From contig JALHNJ010000001.1 of NCBI GenBank assembly GCA_022843585.1, positions 930,001 to 994,000 on the forward strand: a stretch of 64,000 nt of DNA, in the 5' to 3' direction. This document shows positions 32,497 to 42,153 of this stretch, piece by piece (position 1 is the stretch's first letter; each line of letters starts with the position of its first letter). The position numbers and the translations under genes are program-made. Source of the DNA: Chitinophagaceae bacterium. Its GTDB lineage: Bacteria > Bacteroidota > Bacteroidia > Chitinophagales > Chitinophagaceae. The notes under the pieces are model-generated. The model ran no database searches, was not told the origin of the DNA, and saw only the letters and a list, made by a program, of their open reading frames with translations.

Positions 32497-35340
32497 TCAA
32501 CGTTTGATAAAAAGTTTATTGATTCTTGTTTCATTGCCAACTAGCTGGAGTGTATATAAGCCCGGTTTTAACGAAGACGATAACTGGATTGACTGAGTTA
32601 TAAAACCACCACTATGGTTTAGTGTGTTGCTATAAACTCTTTGCCCTACGGCATTTAATACATTTATTGTATACGCACCTCTCTTCAAATTCTGTGTTTG
32701 TAATACCAGAACACCGTCTGTTACGGGGTTAGGATAAATAGTAACAGCACTATTGCTTTTTGTACTCACCCTTACAATTACACTATATAATTTTTTGCCG
32801 TCAGTTTCCAGCGATTGGATGCGGTAAAAGTTAAGTCCATTAAAAGGTGCAGTATCCAGGTAAGAATAATCAGCCCGGCTTCCATCATTTTTATTGGCAT
32901 TTATTGCAACTAAAGGAATAAAGTCATGGCCATTTGCTGAATGTTCAATTGTATAATTTACCACATCCGATTCTGTAAAATTGCTCCAGTCTATTTTAAT
33001 ATTATTGCCTTGTTGATATGCTTTTACATTGCCAAACTTTACAGGCAGAGGAGGTCCAAAATCAATATAGCCAAATGTAAACGGACTAAAATCGTTTAAT
33101 ATTTCAGTACTCAATGTTGTTTGTGGAAAAGGCAGTATTGGTGCACTGGGAGAAACATTTTCCCAGCAATCGCTGGTGGCTGGAGGAATGACACCCCCAA
33201 TTATTATTGGTTCAACATAATGTGCTATTACAATTCCATCCCCGTCTTCCGGTACTCCCTGGTTCCAGTCAGCAGGTGATAAATTCTGTCCGTCAAATTC
33301 TATTGAAAATGATGCAGGAGAAGTTCCGCTGGTTCGGGTAATATCCCAGTACTCATTTATTTTAAAACCACTTAATGGCTCCATATCACAAGGAAAAATA
33401 GTTGTATGAATACCTGTTTCAAAATATTCCATTCTGAATGTAGAAGTATTGCCAGGTGTTGGTATTTGAAGAAAAATGGTTTTTCCCCCTACAGGAAACC
33501 GGTATGCAGTGGCTGCATTAGTAACCCTTGCCACAGGTCCAATAACAAATGCAGTACCTACACCCGGACCGGTAAATTCTGCTCCCTGCAACAAGGTAAG
33601 TAGATTGGCCGATGAAGTATTAATATTATCATTGAGATGCTGAATGATTGTAGTGCTGATCGATAAGGGACTCACCAGCGAAAGGGTAGGATCAGAAGTT
33701 AGATCCCTGTATTCCAGTGTTCCCAGTATCTGTGCGCCTGGTGTCATTCGTAAATCATTTAGGCTTCCGCCACTACTGCTGCTTCTAAAAATATTGATTA
33801 CAGATGTATTGGTACCCGATATGCTGCCCAGATTATCATCCGAATTACCAAAAGTTGCACCGCCCTGCATGAACAGGGTGTTCCCGTTCAGCGATAATGT
33901 GTGGGTTGATTCGATAAGCTCCAGCCCAAAGCCGGTCAGTGTAAGATTCGCATTACTCAGCAATATATTAAGATTGACCGGGTCATTGGTAGTTTGAAGC
34001 GATCTTAGCCGGATGTTTCCACCACTTAGCGTTTGCGTACCACTACCAACCATTTCTAAGGCAGGTAAAGTGCCGGTAGCAGCAAATGCTGCACCGTTTT
34101 GCATGCTAAGATTTCCTGTAAGAATAATGGTAGAACTTGATCCACCCGTCCAGCCATTTAAACTCGTTACTCCATCCAACACCATATTTCCGGTTACAAT
34201 TGTATTTCCATTACCTAAAGTTTTGGAGCCCCCTGTTATATTAAGATTACTGAAAGTCCCGATAGGCAAAGTATATGTTCCTGTTTGCGCAAAGTTTACT
34301 GTGCTGCCATCGGAAAGTGTACCAAAACTGGGTAATGTATTATTCTCCAGCCTTACTATTGCCAGATCCAAAACATCAACAACTCCGGTAAGAACTGAAG
34401 AAGATGGAATTGTCAACGATGCTGCTGATATACCATCTCCAACGATTACTTTTGAATTAACGCCGGACACTGTCCAGTTGGCATTTAATGTTGTGGCCAA
34501 TCTGTTGACCAAATTAAACTCCTGGAAATTATTAGTAAAATTAGCTGGTGCTGTTCCTGAACCAGATGGATCATCACCCCATGTAGAAACATCGGTAAGG
34601 TTTCCTGTAGATTTCGAATAAAATACTACCGGAGTAGGGTCTACCACTGTCATTGTAAAATCATTAATACCCATTCCATCATCATTGTCGGTAGCATCAA
34701 GATCAATCCAACGAATAAAAAAAATAGCTCCATCGGCAATAGTAATATTAAGAATAACACTATTGATAGTTGCAGAATGAAGAACACTGCCGCTACCTAT
34801 TGGTAGTGGGCTAACAGGATTGCTATAATCCAACCCATCAACATTGGTCCAGATGCCTGTTGAAAGGCTTGTTGCATTAGTGCTGTATTGAAAATCTAAC
34901 CGGTCTCTCCTGTTATCAAAACCCCTCCGCCATGTTTCTCCTGTATAGCTTATTTGCAGGGCTTCGATATTACTGCCCGTATTATTGGTAAAATAAAAAC
35001 CAAACCGGGGATTTAGTGTGGGTGATACATCGGAACCAAATCTTAATCCACCTAATGTTCTGTCGGAATTTCCTGCAGCTCCAAAATTGTAAGTATCCGC
35101 AGTGCCTGATGAACCAGTGCCTGCTGTTATTGTAGTATTGGCGCTAGTTCCTAACTCAAGAAAATACCATCCATCTAACGTTGGATCTACAAGATTCAGG
35201 TCACCGCTTGTAACACCAGCAGAGGTTCCGATACCCAGTCCATTAAAATTCTGTGTGTAAGAGGAAGTTGATAATGAGTATTGTGCCCTACTAATAGTTG
35301 TAAATGATAATAGCACAAATAGAAAGTAAATACTTTTCAT
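32497..35340 (-). CDS. large secreted protein with type A T9SS sorting domain
   Basis: A 947-residue exported protein. Signal peptide MKSIYFLFVLLSFTTISRAQ; then an N-terminal beta domain (about 20-240: YTQNFNGLG, GLRFGSDVSPTLNPRFGFY, ADGAIFFIRWIDLD) of the kind seen in secreted surface proteins; a long Ser/Thr/Asn-rich beta-helix-like region (about 250-650, with LTLTGFGLELIESTHTLSL, NTLFMQGGATF); a fibronectin-like module (VVNYTIEHSANGHDF, NFYRIQSLETDGKK); and the type A CTD (VTIYPNPVTDGVLVL, GLYTLQLVGNETR, KLFIKR). No catalytic motif seen. Probably a surface or adhesive protein. Antisense Pro/Val-rich open frames are shadows. Confidence 0.85.
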   Translation of the reverse strand: MKSIYFLFVLLSFTTISRAQYSLSTSSYTQNFNGLGIGTSAGVTSGDLNLVDPTLDGWYFLELGTSANTTITAGTGSSGTADTYNFGAAGNSDRTLGGLRFGSDVSPTLNPRFGFYFTNNTGSNIEALQISYTGETWRRGFDNRRDRLDFQYSTNATSLSTGIWTNVDGLDYSNPVSPLPIGSGSVLHSATINSVILNITIADGAIFFIRWIDLDATDNDDGMGINDFTMTVVDPTPVVFYSKSTGNLTDVSTWGDDPSGSGTAPANFTNNFQEFNLVNRLATTLNANWTVSGVNSKVIVGDGISAASLTIPSSSVLTGVVDVLDLAIVRLENNTLPSFGTLSDGSTVNFAQTGTYTLPIGTFSNLNITGGSKTLGNGNTIVTGNMVLDGVTSLNGWTGGSSSTIILTGNLSMQNGAAFAATGTLPALEMVGSGTQTLSGGNIRLRSLQTTNDPVNLNILLSNANLTLTGFGLELIESTHTLSLNGNTLFMQGGATFGNSDDNLGSISGTNTSVINIFRSSSSGGSLNDLRMTPGAQILGTLEYRDLTSDPTLSLVSPLSISTTIIQHLNDNINTSSANLLTLLQGAEFTGPGVGTAFVIGPVARVTNAATAYRFPVGGKTIFLQIPTPGNTSTFRMEYFETGIHTTIFPCDMEPLSGFKINEYWDITRTSGTSPASFSIEFDGQNLSPADWNQGVPEDGDGIVIAHYVEPIIIGGVIPPATSDCWENVSPSAPILPFPQTTLSTEILNDFSPFTFGYIDFGPPLPVKFGNVKAYQQGNNIKIDWSNFTESDVVNYTIEHSANGHDFIPLVAINANKNDGSRADYSYLDTAPFNGLNFYRIQSLETDGKKLYSVIVRVSTKSNSAVTIYPNPVTDGVLVLQTQNLKRGAYTINVLNAVGQRVYSNTLNHSGGFITQSIQLSSSLKPGLYTLQLVGNETRINKLFIKR

Positions 35341-35639
35341 AAATACATTATTGGGTTGCTAAATAGAAGGGAAGGATCAAACCTCTACGATTAGTAAAGC
35401 AGAAATGCCGCAGATTGAATTTCGTAAATAGGAAATTGATTTTTCAGTAATATAAGTCAGGCATTGCTCGGCGATACTATCACTTATTTCTACCCAAATA
35501 TTAATTATAAGTTGGGGAGCACCTATAATCAATTTGTAGTATGACTACTTTGATTAGGCTGTATTTGAGAGGCTTTTAAACTGCCATTATTATAAGTTGT
35601 AAAAAAGAGATTAACTATATTTAAGTAAGATTTTAATCT
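35341..35639. other. 299-bp intergenic region between divergent genes
   Basis: AT-rich; no gene or strong hairpin seen. TATATTTA (35616-35623) resembles a -7 box (last base mismatched) for the histidine kinase gene. No matching elements to the 22-25 kb repeats. Confidence 0.4.
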
Positions 35640-37601
35640 ATGCGATTTTTTCCCCTATTTCTATTGTTGCTTTTTTTCGGCTTAAGCACTAACGCTTATG
35701 CACAAACCAAGATTATTGATAGCCTGAAAAGAAGGGTAGAAATTGCAGCAAATAAAGAACAAAAAGTAAAAGCCCTTTTGGCGTTATGCGAACAAAAATA
35801 TTCACTTAGTGCTGATTTAATTTTTCGATACGCAACCGAAGCAAAAAAACTAAGTCAAAATGAATCCAATAAAACTAATACAATATTAGCTGACTATTTT
35901 ATTGCCTACAGTATGGTTATCAATAGCAAGGAAGACAGTAGTCTGCTGATGACCAACTATAACTTGGAAAAATTAAAAAATAAAAACGGGGAGAAAGAAA
36001 ATTATATGCGTTTTCTTCATTTAAAGGGTATTGTTTTTTATAGGACGAATAAAACTAAAGAATCGATAAATACTTATTATGATTTATTAAACACCGCACA
36101 ACGTTTCAATGATACATCATACATGCTAATTGCTAACAGGGGGATTTCGCTAGCCTATATTTTAAATGGTCAGGACAGGGAAGGGATAAAAATATTTAAT
36201 AATGCCATACAATTAATCGGCAAAAATGTACCTGAAAAGTTTAGGGAAATATACGGACTACTGCAGATCAATGCGACCACATCTTACCTGCATTTATATC
36301 AGTCATCAGGGCTAAAGTTATATTCAGATTCATGTGAGTATTATGGAAATAATGTAGTAGAAATTGGGCGCAAAACAGAAAACCTTTTTATGATTTGCCA
36401 TGGACTTATACTGGCAGGTATTATTAAAAGCTATAAAAAGGATATGGCAGGAGCAAAAAAAAATTTGGAAGAAGGGTTGGAACTGCGAAAAACAATTAGG
36501 GATACCTTATATATAATTTCTGATATGGTGGTAGTGGCTTTTTTTTATGCTAACATTAAAGATGTAGAAAAGGGTGTGGCTCTTTGTTATACAGCTATAG
36601 ATCTTTGCAGGAAAAGAAGGATGCATGCATTAATACCACACCTTTATCTTGCATTGGCAGAAAATTATAAAGCGGTGGGTCGATATAAAGAATATGGAGA
36701 TGCGTTGAAATTGCAGATCGACATAAAGGATTCACTTAACTTAAAAAACTCAGCAGAAGAATTAAAGGATTTGGAGATAAAGTATGACTTGCAAAAGCAG
36801 GAAAATATAATCATTCAACAAAAATTGAACATCACTAAAAAAAATTACTGGTTGTATGGATCCGCAGTATTTATTGTAATGGCTGCCACCATATTTTGGC
36901 TTGGGTTTAGGAACTATCGCCGCAAGCAAAATATTAGAATGCAACTTGCACTAGCCGAAGAAAAGAGAATTTCCTCACAATCCGTCAAGGATGCCGAGGA
37001 ACATGAACGAAAAAGAATTGCAGCAGATCTGCATGATAACCTGGGTGTTTATGCTGCATCACTTTCTTCTAATCTTACGTATTTGCAACCTGTTAATGCT
37101 GATGCAAGAACAGAAGGGGCTATGCAGGAATTGAAAAATAATTCCAACGCTATTATTTCTGAGTTAAACGACACTATCTGGGTATTAAAAAAAGATGCTT
37201 TATCATTAACAGCCATCAGCGACCGAATTAAAGTATTTATTAGCCGTATTCGGAAAAGTTACCCTGGTATTGTTATCGAAGTAAAGGAAAGAATTGAAGC
37301 TGATTTTCTTTTACCATCTTCACAGGCTTTTCATTTTTATCGAATAGTACAGGAGGCTGTTAATAATTCCCTGCGTCATAGTAATGGAAAAAATGTAACT
37401 GTAGAAATCATATCAGATAATGATTGGAAAGTTTTAATTGAAGATGATGGGAGAGGATTAAATGAGGGTTGGGAATCTTCCGGTTCCGGTAATGGGGTAG
37501 CAAATATGAAAGAACGTTGTGCGGAAGCAGGTTGGGTTATTAAATGGACACCCACTTTAGTAGGGGGAACTGTTGTAGAAATTTATCCTACTACAAATTG
37601 A
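35640..37601 (+). CDS. TPR-containing membrane sensor histidine kinase
   Basis: A 653-residue kinase. Signal peptide (1-21, LLLLFFGLSTNAYAQ), periplasmic TPR-like helices (about 25-390: VKALLALCEQKYSLSADL, SLAYILNGQDREGIKIFNN, DVEKGVALCYTAIDLCRKR), one membrane helix (about 400-425, GSAVFIVMAATIFWLGF), HisKA_3 box with His465 in AADLHDNLGVYA, and HATPase_c (EAVNNSLRHSNGK, EDDGRGLNEGW, GNGVANMKERC). The TPR sensor plus NarL-type regulator (37641, 39 bp downstream) is a widespread Bacteroidota arrangement; the stimulus is unknown. Confidence 0.93.
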   Translation: MRFFPLFLLLLFFGLSTNAYAQTKIIDSLKRRVEIAANKEQKVKALLALCEQKYSLSADLIFRYATEAKKLSQNESNKTNTILADYFIAYSMVINSKEDSSLLMTNYNLEKLKNKNGEKENYMRFLHLKGIVFYRTNKTKESINTYYDLLNTAQRFNDTSYMLIANRGISLAYILNGQDREGIKIFNNAIQLIGKNVPEKFREIYGLLQINATTSYLHLYQSSGLKLYSDSCEYYGNNVVEIGRKTENLFMICHGLILAGIIKSYKKDMAGAKKNLEEGLELRKTIRDTLYIISDMVVVAFFYANIKDVEKGVALCYTAIDLCRKRRMHALIPHLYLALAENYKAVGRYKEYGDALKLQIDIKDSLNLKNSAEELKDLEIKYDLQKQENIIIQQKLNITKKNYWLYGSAVFIVMAATIFWLGFRNYRRKQNIRMQLALAEEKRISSQSVKDAEEHERKRIAADLHDNLGVYAASLSSNLTYLQPVNADARTEGAMQELKNNSNAIISELNDTIWVLKKDALSLTAISDRIKVFISRIRKSYPGIVIEVKERIEADFLLPSSQAFHFYRIVQEAVNNSLRHSNGKNVTVEIISDNDWKVLIEDDGRGLNEGWESSGSGNGVANMKERCAEAGWVIKWTPTLVGGTVVEIYPTTN

Positions 37602-37640
37602 TTATTACTTTAACAGGATTGAAAGTTTATATTTATAACC

Positions 37641-38318
37641 ATGAATTTTACCGTTGCTTTGGCTGAAGACAATAAAGTTAACCGCACAACCTTTCTCCAG
37701 AAAATTACTGTGCTGGGTAATATGCAGGTAATTTTCATTGCGGCTAATGGGCATGAATGCCTGGAACAATTAAAAGGAGTACCGCCGGCAAAACTTCCAC
37801 AAGTTATTTTTATGGATTTGGAAATGCCACAAATGGATGGCATTGAAACCATTCGTTTGGCAAAGTCACTTTATCCGGAAATTCACTTCATAGTGCTGAC
37901 TGTATTCGATGATGATGAAAAAATATTTGAAGCCATTAAAGCCGGGGCTTCTGGTTATTTATTAAAGCATGAGCCTGCCGGGGTATTGCAGGAAGCCGTA
38001 ATGAATGTGCTGGAATTTGGGGGAGCTCCCATGAGTCCTGCCATTGCAAGAAAGGCCCTTCAGTTAATGAGTAAATTGTCCGTAAGCAACGAGCAAGTTG
38101 AAGTGAAAAATTCTTTGCCTTCAATGATAACAAGCCGGGAAGAAGAAATTTTAAAACACTTAGTAAAGGGTTGGGATGCCAAGCGTATTGCTGCTGCACT
38201 TGATATTAGTGTGCTTACCGTACGTAAACATATTGCTAATGTGTATGACAAACTGCATGTACAATCTAAGGCAGAAGTAATAAATATGGCCCATTACAAC
38301 AAGTGGTTTAATTCTTAG
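37641..38318 (+). CDS. NarL/FixJ-family response regulator, partner of the TPR kinase
   Basis: A 225-residue regulator: receiver with AED at 8-10, phospho-acceptor Asp59 in VIFMDLEMPQ and Lys in GYLLKHEPAG; LuxR-type HTH at about 160-225 (ITSREEEILKHLVKGWDAK, LDISVLTVRKHIANVYDKL). It is more diverged from the three regulators at 20-26 kb (AEDNKVNR instead of ADDH). The stop overlaps the convergent GNAT gene by 4 bp. Confidence 0.93.
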   Translation: MNFTVALAEDNKVNRTTFLQKITVLGNMQVIFIAANGHECLEQLKGVPPAKLPQVIFMDLEMPQMDGIETIRLAKSLYPEIHFIVLTVFDDDEKIFEAIKAGASGYLLKHEPAGVLQEAVMNVLEFGGAPMSPAIARKALQLMSKLSVSNEQVEVKNSLPSMITSREEEILKHLVKGWDAKRIAAALDISVLTVRKHIANVYDKLHVQSKAEVINMAHYNKWFNS

Positions 38319-38764
38319 GTGTAGATGGAGCAGTTGAGCCAGCCTCCATCAAATTCAGCATTATATTTTTTATAGAAATTAATCGCAGGTTCATTCCATT
38401 CTAATACTTGCCAAACTATACGACTTAACTTTTTTTCTTTGGCTTCCCCGATCAGTCTGTCGAATAACAGCTTCCCAATCTTTTTACCCCGCATCGCTTC
38501 TGTTACTATTATATCTTCTAAATACATGGCTTGTCCTTTCCAGGTGGAGTAGCGGATGTAATAGAGAGCAAATCCGTGGATGACTCCATCTTCCTCCGCA
38601 GCAAATGCCCACCATACAGGATTGTTACCAAAACCGCTTTCTTCAAAATGTGCTAATGAAACGGTTACTTCATTTGGAGCCTTTTCATAAACAGCCAGTT
38701 CAGTAATTAGTTCCAATAGTCTTGGACAATCTTCTTTTAAGACTCGTCGAATTAAAATACTCAT
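38315..38764 (-). CDS. GNAT acetyltransferase, SSAT-like
   Basis: A 149-residue N-acetyltransferase with the acetyl-CoA loop RGKKIGKLLFDRL (motif A) preceded by LEDIIVTEAM, and VWQVLEWNEPAINFYKKYNA at the end. The early ELAVYEKAPNEVTVS is characteristic of the spermidine/spermine and thialysine N-acetyltransferase branch, so a polyamine- or lysine-analogue-like amine substrate is plausible. ATG at 38764 is preferred over TTG at 38782. Confidence 0.85.
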   Translation of the reverse strand: MSILIRRVLKEDCPRLLELITELAVYEKAPNEVTVSLAHFEESGFGNNPVWWAFAAEEDGVIHGFALYYIRYSTWKGQAMYLEDIIVTEAMRGKKIGKLLFDRLIGEAKEKKLSRIVWQVLEWNEPAINFYKKYNAEFDGGWLNCSIYT

Positions 38765-38787
38765 AGCATTTTTTGTTTGCAAATTAA

Positions 38788-40299
38788 TTACCGTTTAATA
38801 ATCTTACCAGGATAGGCACCGGTTACTTTTTTATTTTCGTAAACCAATTTTCCGTTTACCCATACTTTTTCAATGCCTTCAGCAAGCTTATGTGGTTCCG
38901 CTACAGTAGCCATATCGCCAACGGTGTCCGGATTAAACATAACAAGATCTGCAGGAAACCCAACTTTAATAAACCCTATTTTTTTGAAACCCATATTTGT
39001 TGCGGCTAGCCCGGTCATTTTGTAAATGGCATCTTTCAATGCAATAGCTTTTTCTTCTCTTGTATATTTTCCCAGCACCCTGGGGAATGCCCCATATCCT
39101 CTGGGATGTGTCCCTTTGGAACTTCCGTCGGAACAAATATTTGTATGGGGCCACTGCATCATTTTTTTTATGTCTTCTTCACTCATGGATGTGGCCATGA
39201 TGTTTTCCTGACAGCCGTTTTTGTTTGACTTATCACATTCATCCAGTCTTTCAATTAATTCAACAAGCATTCGGGCAGTTGTTTTGTTTTCCAGTTTTGC
39301 AATCTCCGCTAAATTTTTTCCGGCATACAATGGATTTACTTCATACGAACCAAGAATAATATCTTCGGGCAAAGTGATTTCTTTTAAAATCAATTCTGCT
39401 TCTTTTTCATTGTTAAAGTTTCGGTCTGGAAATAATACACGGATGGTAGAATTCCAAAATGCGTAAGGGTAAATATCAGCCGTAATATCAATTCCTTTTT
39501 TTCTTGCTGCTTCAAAAATTGCCAGTAAGCTGTCTGCCTTGCCCCAAATATTGCGCATTGCTAATTTAACATGGCTTACCTGAACAGGTATTTTTGCTTC
39601 TCGGCCAATATTTATTACTTCATCAATGGCTTTCCAAAAGTAACGGTCTTCGCTTCGTATGTGACTGATATATCTTCCATTATACCATTTTATTTCTTTA
39701 GCCAGTTGTAATACTTCATCACTGGCTGAATAAATACCCGGGTCATATTCAAGCCCTGTTGAAAAGCCCAATGCTCCGGCTTCCATATCTTCACGCAATA
39801 GAATTTTCATTTTCTCGATCTCTTCTTGCGTAGCTTGTCTTTTAAAATTTTTACCAAGTATGGAATCCCGGATAGTATTATGCCCGCTATACGAAGCAAT
39901 ATTTACAGAAACAGGTTTCTTGGATAATTGTTGAAAAAATTCTTTCAATGGGAAACGGGAGCCGCCGTCCTGGCCAATTACAATTGTTGTTATGCCCTGG
40001 CTTACAGCCGCTTCAAAACTCCTGTTTTCATCAATATTTCCTGCATGGTGGCTATGGGTGTCAATAAATCCAGGTGTTACTGCATTACCAGCTGCATCAA
40101 TTTCTTTTTCGGCTTTAGCATTAAAAAGATCTCCAATAAATGCAATGGTATCATTGATAATGCCTATATCAGTTTTAACTGGTTTGTTGCCACTTCCGTC
40201 ATAAACCATTCCATTGCGTATAATTGTATCGTATTGTAATTGTTTTGATTTACATGAAAACAAACTAACAATAACAGCGATTGCAATGATGTATCGCAT
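38788..40299 (-). CDS. N-acyl-D-amino-acid deacylase family amidohydrolase, lipoprotein
   Basis: A 503-residue metal-dependent amidohydrolase with a lipoprotein signal (MRYIIAIAVIVSLFSC, Cys16). Motifs: the N-terminal beta-sandwich IIRNGMVYDGSG and TPGFIDTHSHHA (metal-binding HxH), GALGFSTGLEYDPG, YISHIRSEDRYF, IPVQVSHVKLAMRN, CSDGSSKGTHPRGYGAF and FPADLVMFNPDTV. These match D-aminoacylases and related dipeptide/isoaspartyl-type amidohydrolases. The lipid anchor suggests a periplasmic enzyme. It starts 1 bp after the stop of the serine hydrolase upstream, so the two are one operon, perhaps acting on peptide or cell-wall fragments (inference). Confidence 0.88.
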   Translation of the reverse strand: MRYIIAIAVIVSLFSCKSKQLQYDTIIRNGMVYDGSGNKPVKTDIGIINDTIAFIGDLFNAKAEKEIDAAGNAVTPGFIDTHSHHAGNIDENRSFEAAVSQGITTIVIGQDGGSRFPLKEFFQQLSKKPVSVNIASYSGHNTIRDSILGKNFKRQATQEEIEKMKILLREDMEAGALGFSTGLEYDPGIYSASDEVLQLAKEIKWYNGRYISHIRSEDRYFWKAIDEVINIGREAKIPVQVSHVKLAMRNIWGKADSLLAIFEAARKKGIDITADIYPYAFWNSTIRVLFPDRNFNNEKEAELILKEITLPEDIILGSYEVNPLYAGKNLAEIAKLENKTTARMLVELIERLDECDKSNKNGCQENIMATSMSEEDIKKMMQWPHTNICSDGSSKGTHPRGYGAFPRVLGKYTREEKAIALKDAIYKMTGLAATNMGFKKIGFIKVGFPADLVMFNPDTVGDMATVAEPHKLAEGIEKVWVNGKLVYENKKVTGAYPGKIIKR

Positions 40300-40300
40300 T

Positions 40301-42121
40301 TTATTTTACTTTTTTTGCTTTTAAAGTTCCATTAGGTTGGATGAAGCTGACGGCTGTAATTTCTCCTTTATCATTCTCATCAAAAAAAACACTGTATCCC
40401 TTTATAATTTTAAGATCAAATTTATTTTTATCCGTCGGTACTAATTCATATTCTGGCTGTCCTTCAATAAAAGCGTATAATGTTTTTTCTCCTTTAATAT
40501 AAAATTTTGCATTTACGCCGGGCTGTAGTTCATATTCGCCAATGTATTTTTTTAATTCGTCTTTTGCTACTTCTTTTGCTTTGGTGGATCTTATAAACTC
40601 GATGTCTTTTAAACCTGGTTGTAAGCCCAGGGATACAGATGATATTTCTCCTGCTAAGGTCATCTGAAATTGTATTTTCAGATTTTCCTGTTGAGTGGTA
40701 TCAATCCCATCTTCTTTATCTATTCCTAATGCTTCAAATACATCATAATGATAATGACGTAACCATAGATCGCCATTCTGAGTATGCAGTATAAGCGAAT
40801 CATTGTCATTGGTAATTTCAAACTCGCCATATCCCGGATTTGTATAAACTCCTGCATAATCTTTTTGAGTATGAGAGGGTTTAGTGCCAACTTTTTTATT
40901 ACTGGTCACATTTTTTGCAGATTCTTGTTCTGCTTTTTTGGCCTTTGCATCGGCGTCATTTCTCCGGCCATTCCAATCTATAGGTTTGATACCGAGTATA
41001 CGGTCTGCCATCATGTTTCTTACTATTCCTGTAACAGCAGAAGCATTTTGATTGGTTAAAACAATAATTCCAATACTGTCCGAAGGGAAAAAAGAAGTGC
41101 TTGCAGAGAAGCCATCAATATTTCCACCATGCTCAACCCGGTAATGACCACGATAGGAGGAAAGCATCCATCCAAAACCATAGTTGGCAAAATGTGCGTC
41201 TGGAATTTCTTTATCCGGCAATGCGCTACTTATTACCATTTGTGAGCTTATTGCTTCCTGTACATATTTAGCAGGTAAAACTTCCTTTCCATTAAACTTG
41301 CCTCCATTTATCCATGTCATTACCCAATTAGCCATTTCTGTTACACTACTATTAATACTTCCCGCAGGCCCCATTGCATTAATGTCGTAATAATTAATTT
41401 TTTTAATAATACTATCCTTGTGTACCGTATACCCCAAAGCCGCTTCTTTGTTTTTTTTCAGATCATGAATGGAAAGATTTGAATTTGTCATGCCCAATAG
41501 AGTAAATATTTTTTCTTTTACATTTTCTTCCCATGATTTGCCGGTTAGTTTTTCTGCAATCATTCCTTGTGCCAGGAACATGAAATTGTTGTATTGCCAT
41601 GTTTGTCTTAGAGCTGTTGTAGGTTCCTGGTATTGTATGCGTCGCAGTAAACTATCTCTTGATGTGGTATTAAAAAGATACCACGAATAATCATGTCGGG
41701 GTAAGCCAGTACGATGACACATCATATCCCGTATGGTAATCATATTATTCATGTTGTCATTAAAAAAACGGAGTTCCGGTAAATAACTGGTAGCAGGTTT
41801 ATCAAGTTCTAGTTTATTGTCTTTTTCTAATAAGCCGATTAATGATGAAGTAAAGGCTTTACTGCAAGAGCCAATAGCAAATTGTGTAGTTGGGGTTGCC
41901 GGCAATTTATTTTCATAGTCACGATAACCAAAGCCTTTGGCATAAAGTATTTTGTCTTTACTTACAACTGCTACCGCAAAGCCAGCCGCTTGTCTATCTT
42001 TTAATACCCGTTGAAAAGCAGTATCAAGCCCTGCAAACGGATCGGCTTTTGCGACCGTTTTTTTCTGCGCAAAAGAAAAATTGAATGCTAATAAAAGAAG
42101 AAGGAGGAGTTTTGGTTTCAT
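40301..42121 (-). CDS. serine hydrolase, class C beta-lactamase family, with DUF3471-type tail
   Basis: A 606-residue exported hydrolase. Signal peptide (1-19, LLLLLLLAFNFSFAQ); beta-lactamase/D-aminopeptidase domain with the SxxK motif Ser85-Cys-Ser-Lys88 in FAIGSCSKAFTS, the YxN motif WQYNNFMFL and a late HGGNIDG as third box (about residues 340-346); then a C-terminal lipocalin-like DUF3471 region (about 415-606). Such enzymes hydrolyse D-amino-acid peptides, esters or beta-lactams; the substrate is not predictable. It is the first gene of a pair with the D-aminoacylase. Confidence 0.9.
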   Translation of the reverse strand: MKPKLLLLLLLAFNFSFAQKKTVAKADPFAGLDTAFQRVLKDRQAAGFAVAVVSKDKILYAKGFGYRDYENKLPATPTTQFAIGSCSKAFTSSLIGLLEKDNKLELDKPATSYLPELRFFNDNMNNMITIRDMMCHRTGLPRHDYSWYLFNTTSRDSLLRRIQYQEPTTALRQTWQYNNFMFLAQGMIAEKLTGKSWEENVKEKIFTLLGMTNSNLSIHDLKKNKEAALGYTVHKDSIIKKINYYDINAMGPAGSINSSVTEMANWVMTWINGGKFNGKEVLPAKYVQEAISSQMVISSALPDKEIPDAHFANYGFGWMLSSYRGHYRVEHGGNIDGFSASTSFFPSDSIGIIVLTNQNASAVTGIVRNMMADRILGIKPIDWNGRRNDADAKAKKAEQESAKNVTSNKKVGTKPSHTQKDYAGVYTNPGYGEFEITNDNDSLILHTQNGDLWLRHYHYDVFEALGIDKEDGIDTTQQENLKIQFQMTLAGEISSVSLGLQPGLKDIEFIRSTKAKEVAKDELKKYIGEYELQPGVNAKFYIKGEKTLYAFIEGQPEYELVPTDKNKFDLKIIKGYSVFFDENDKGEITAVSFIQPNGTLKAKKVK

Positions 42122-42153
42122 AACAAGCTATTTTTAAAAAATAAATTATTACT

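Noticed and set aside
34013-34621. 202-codon open frame antisense to the 947-residue T9SS gene (and a 117-codon one at 33644)
   Set aside because: Pro/Val/Ser-rich composition typical of the reverse of Thr/Gly/Asn-rich secreted proteins; the sense gene has signal peptide and CTD.
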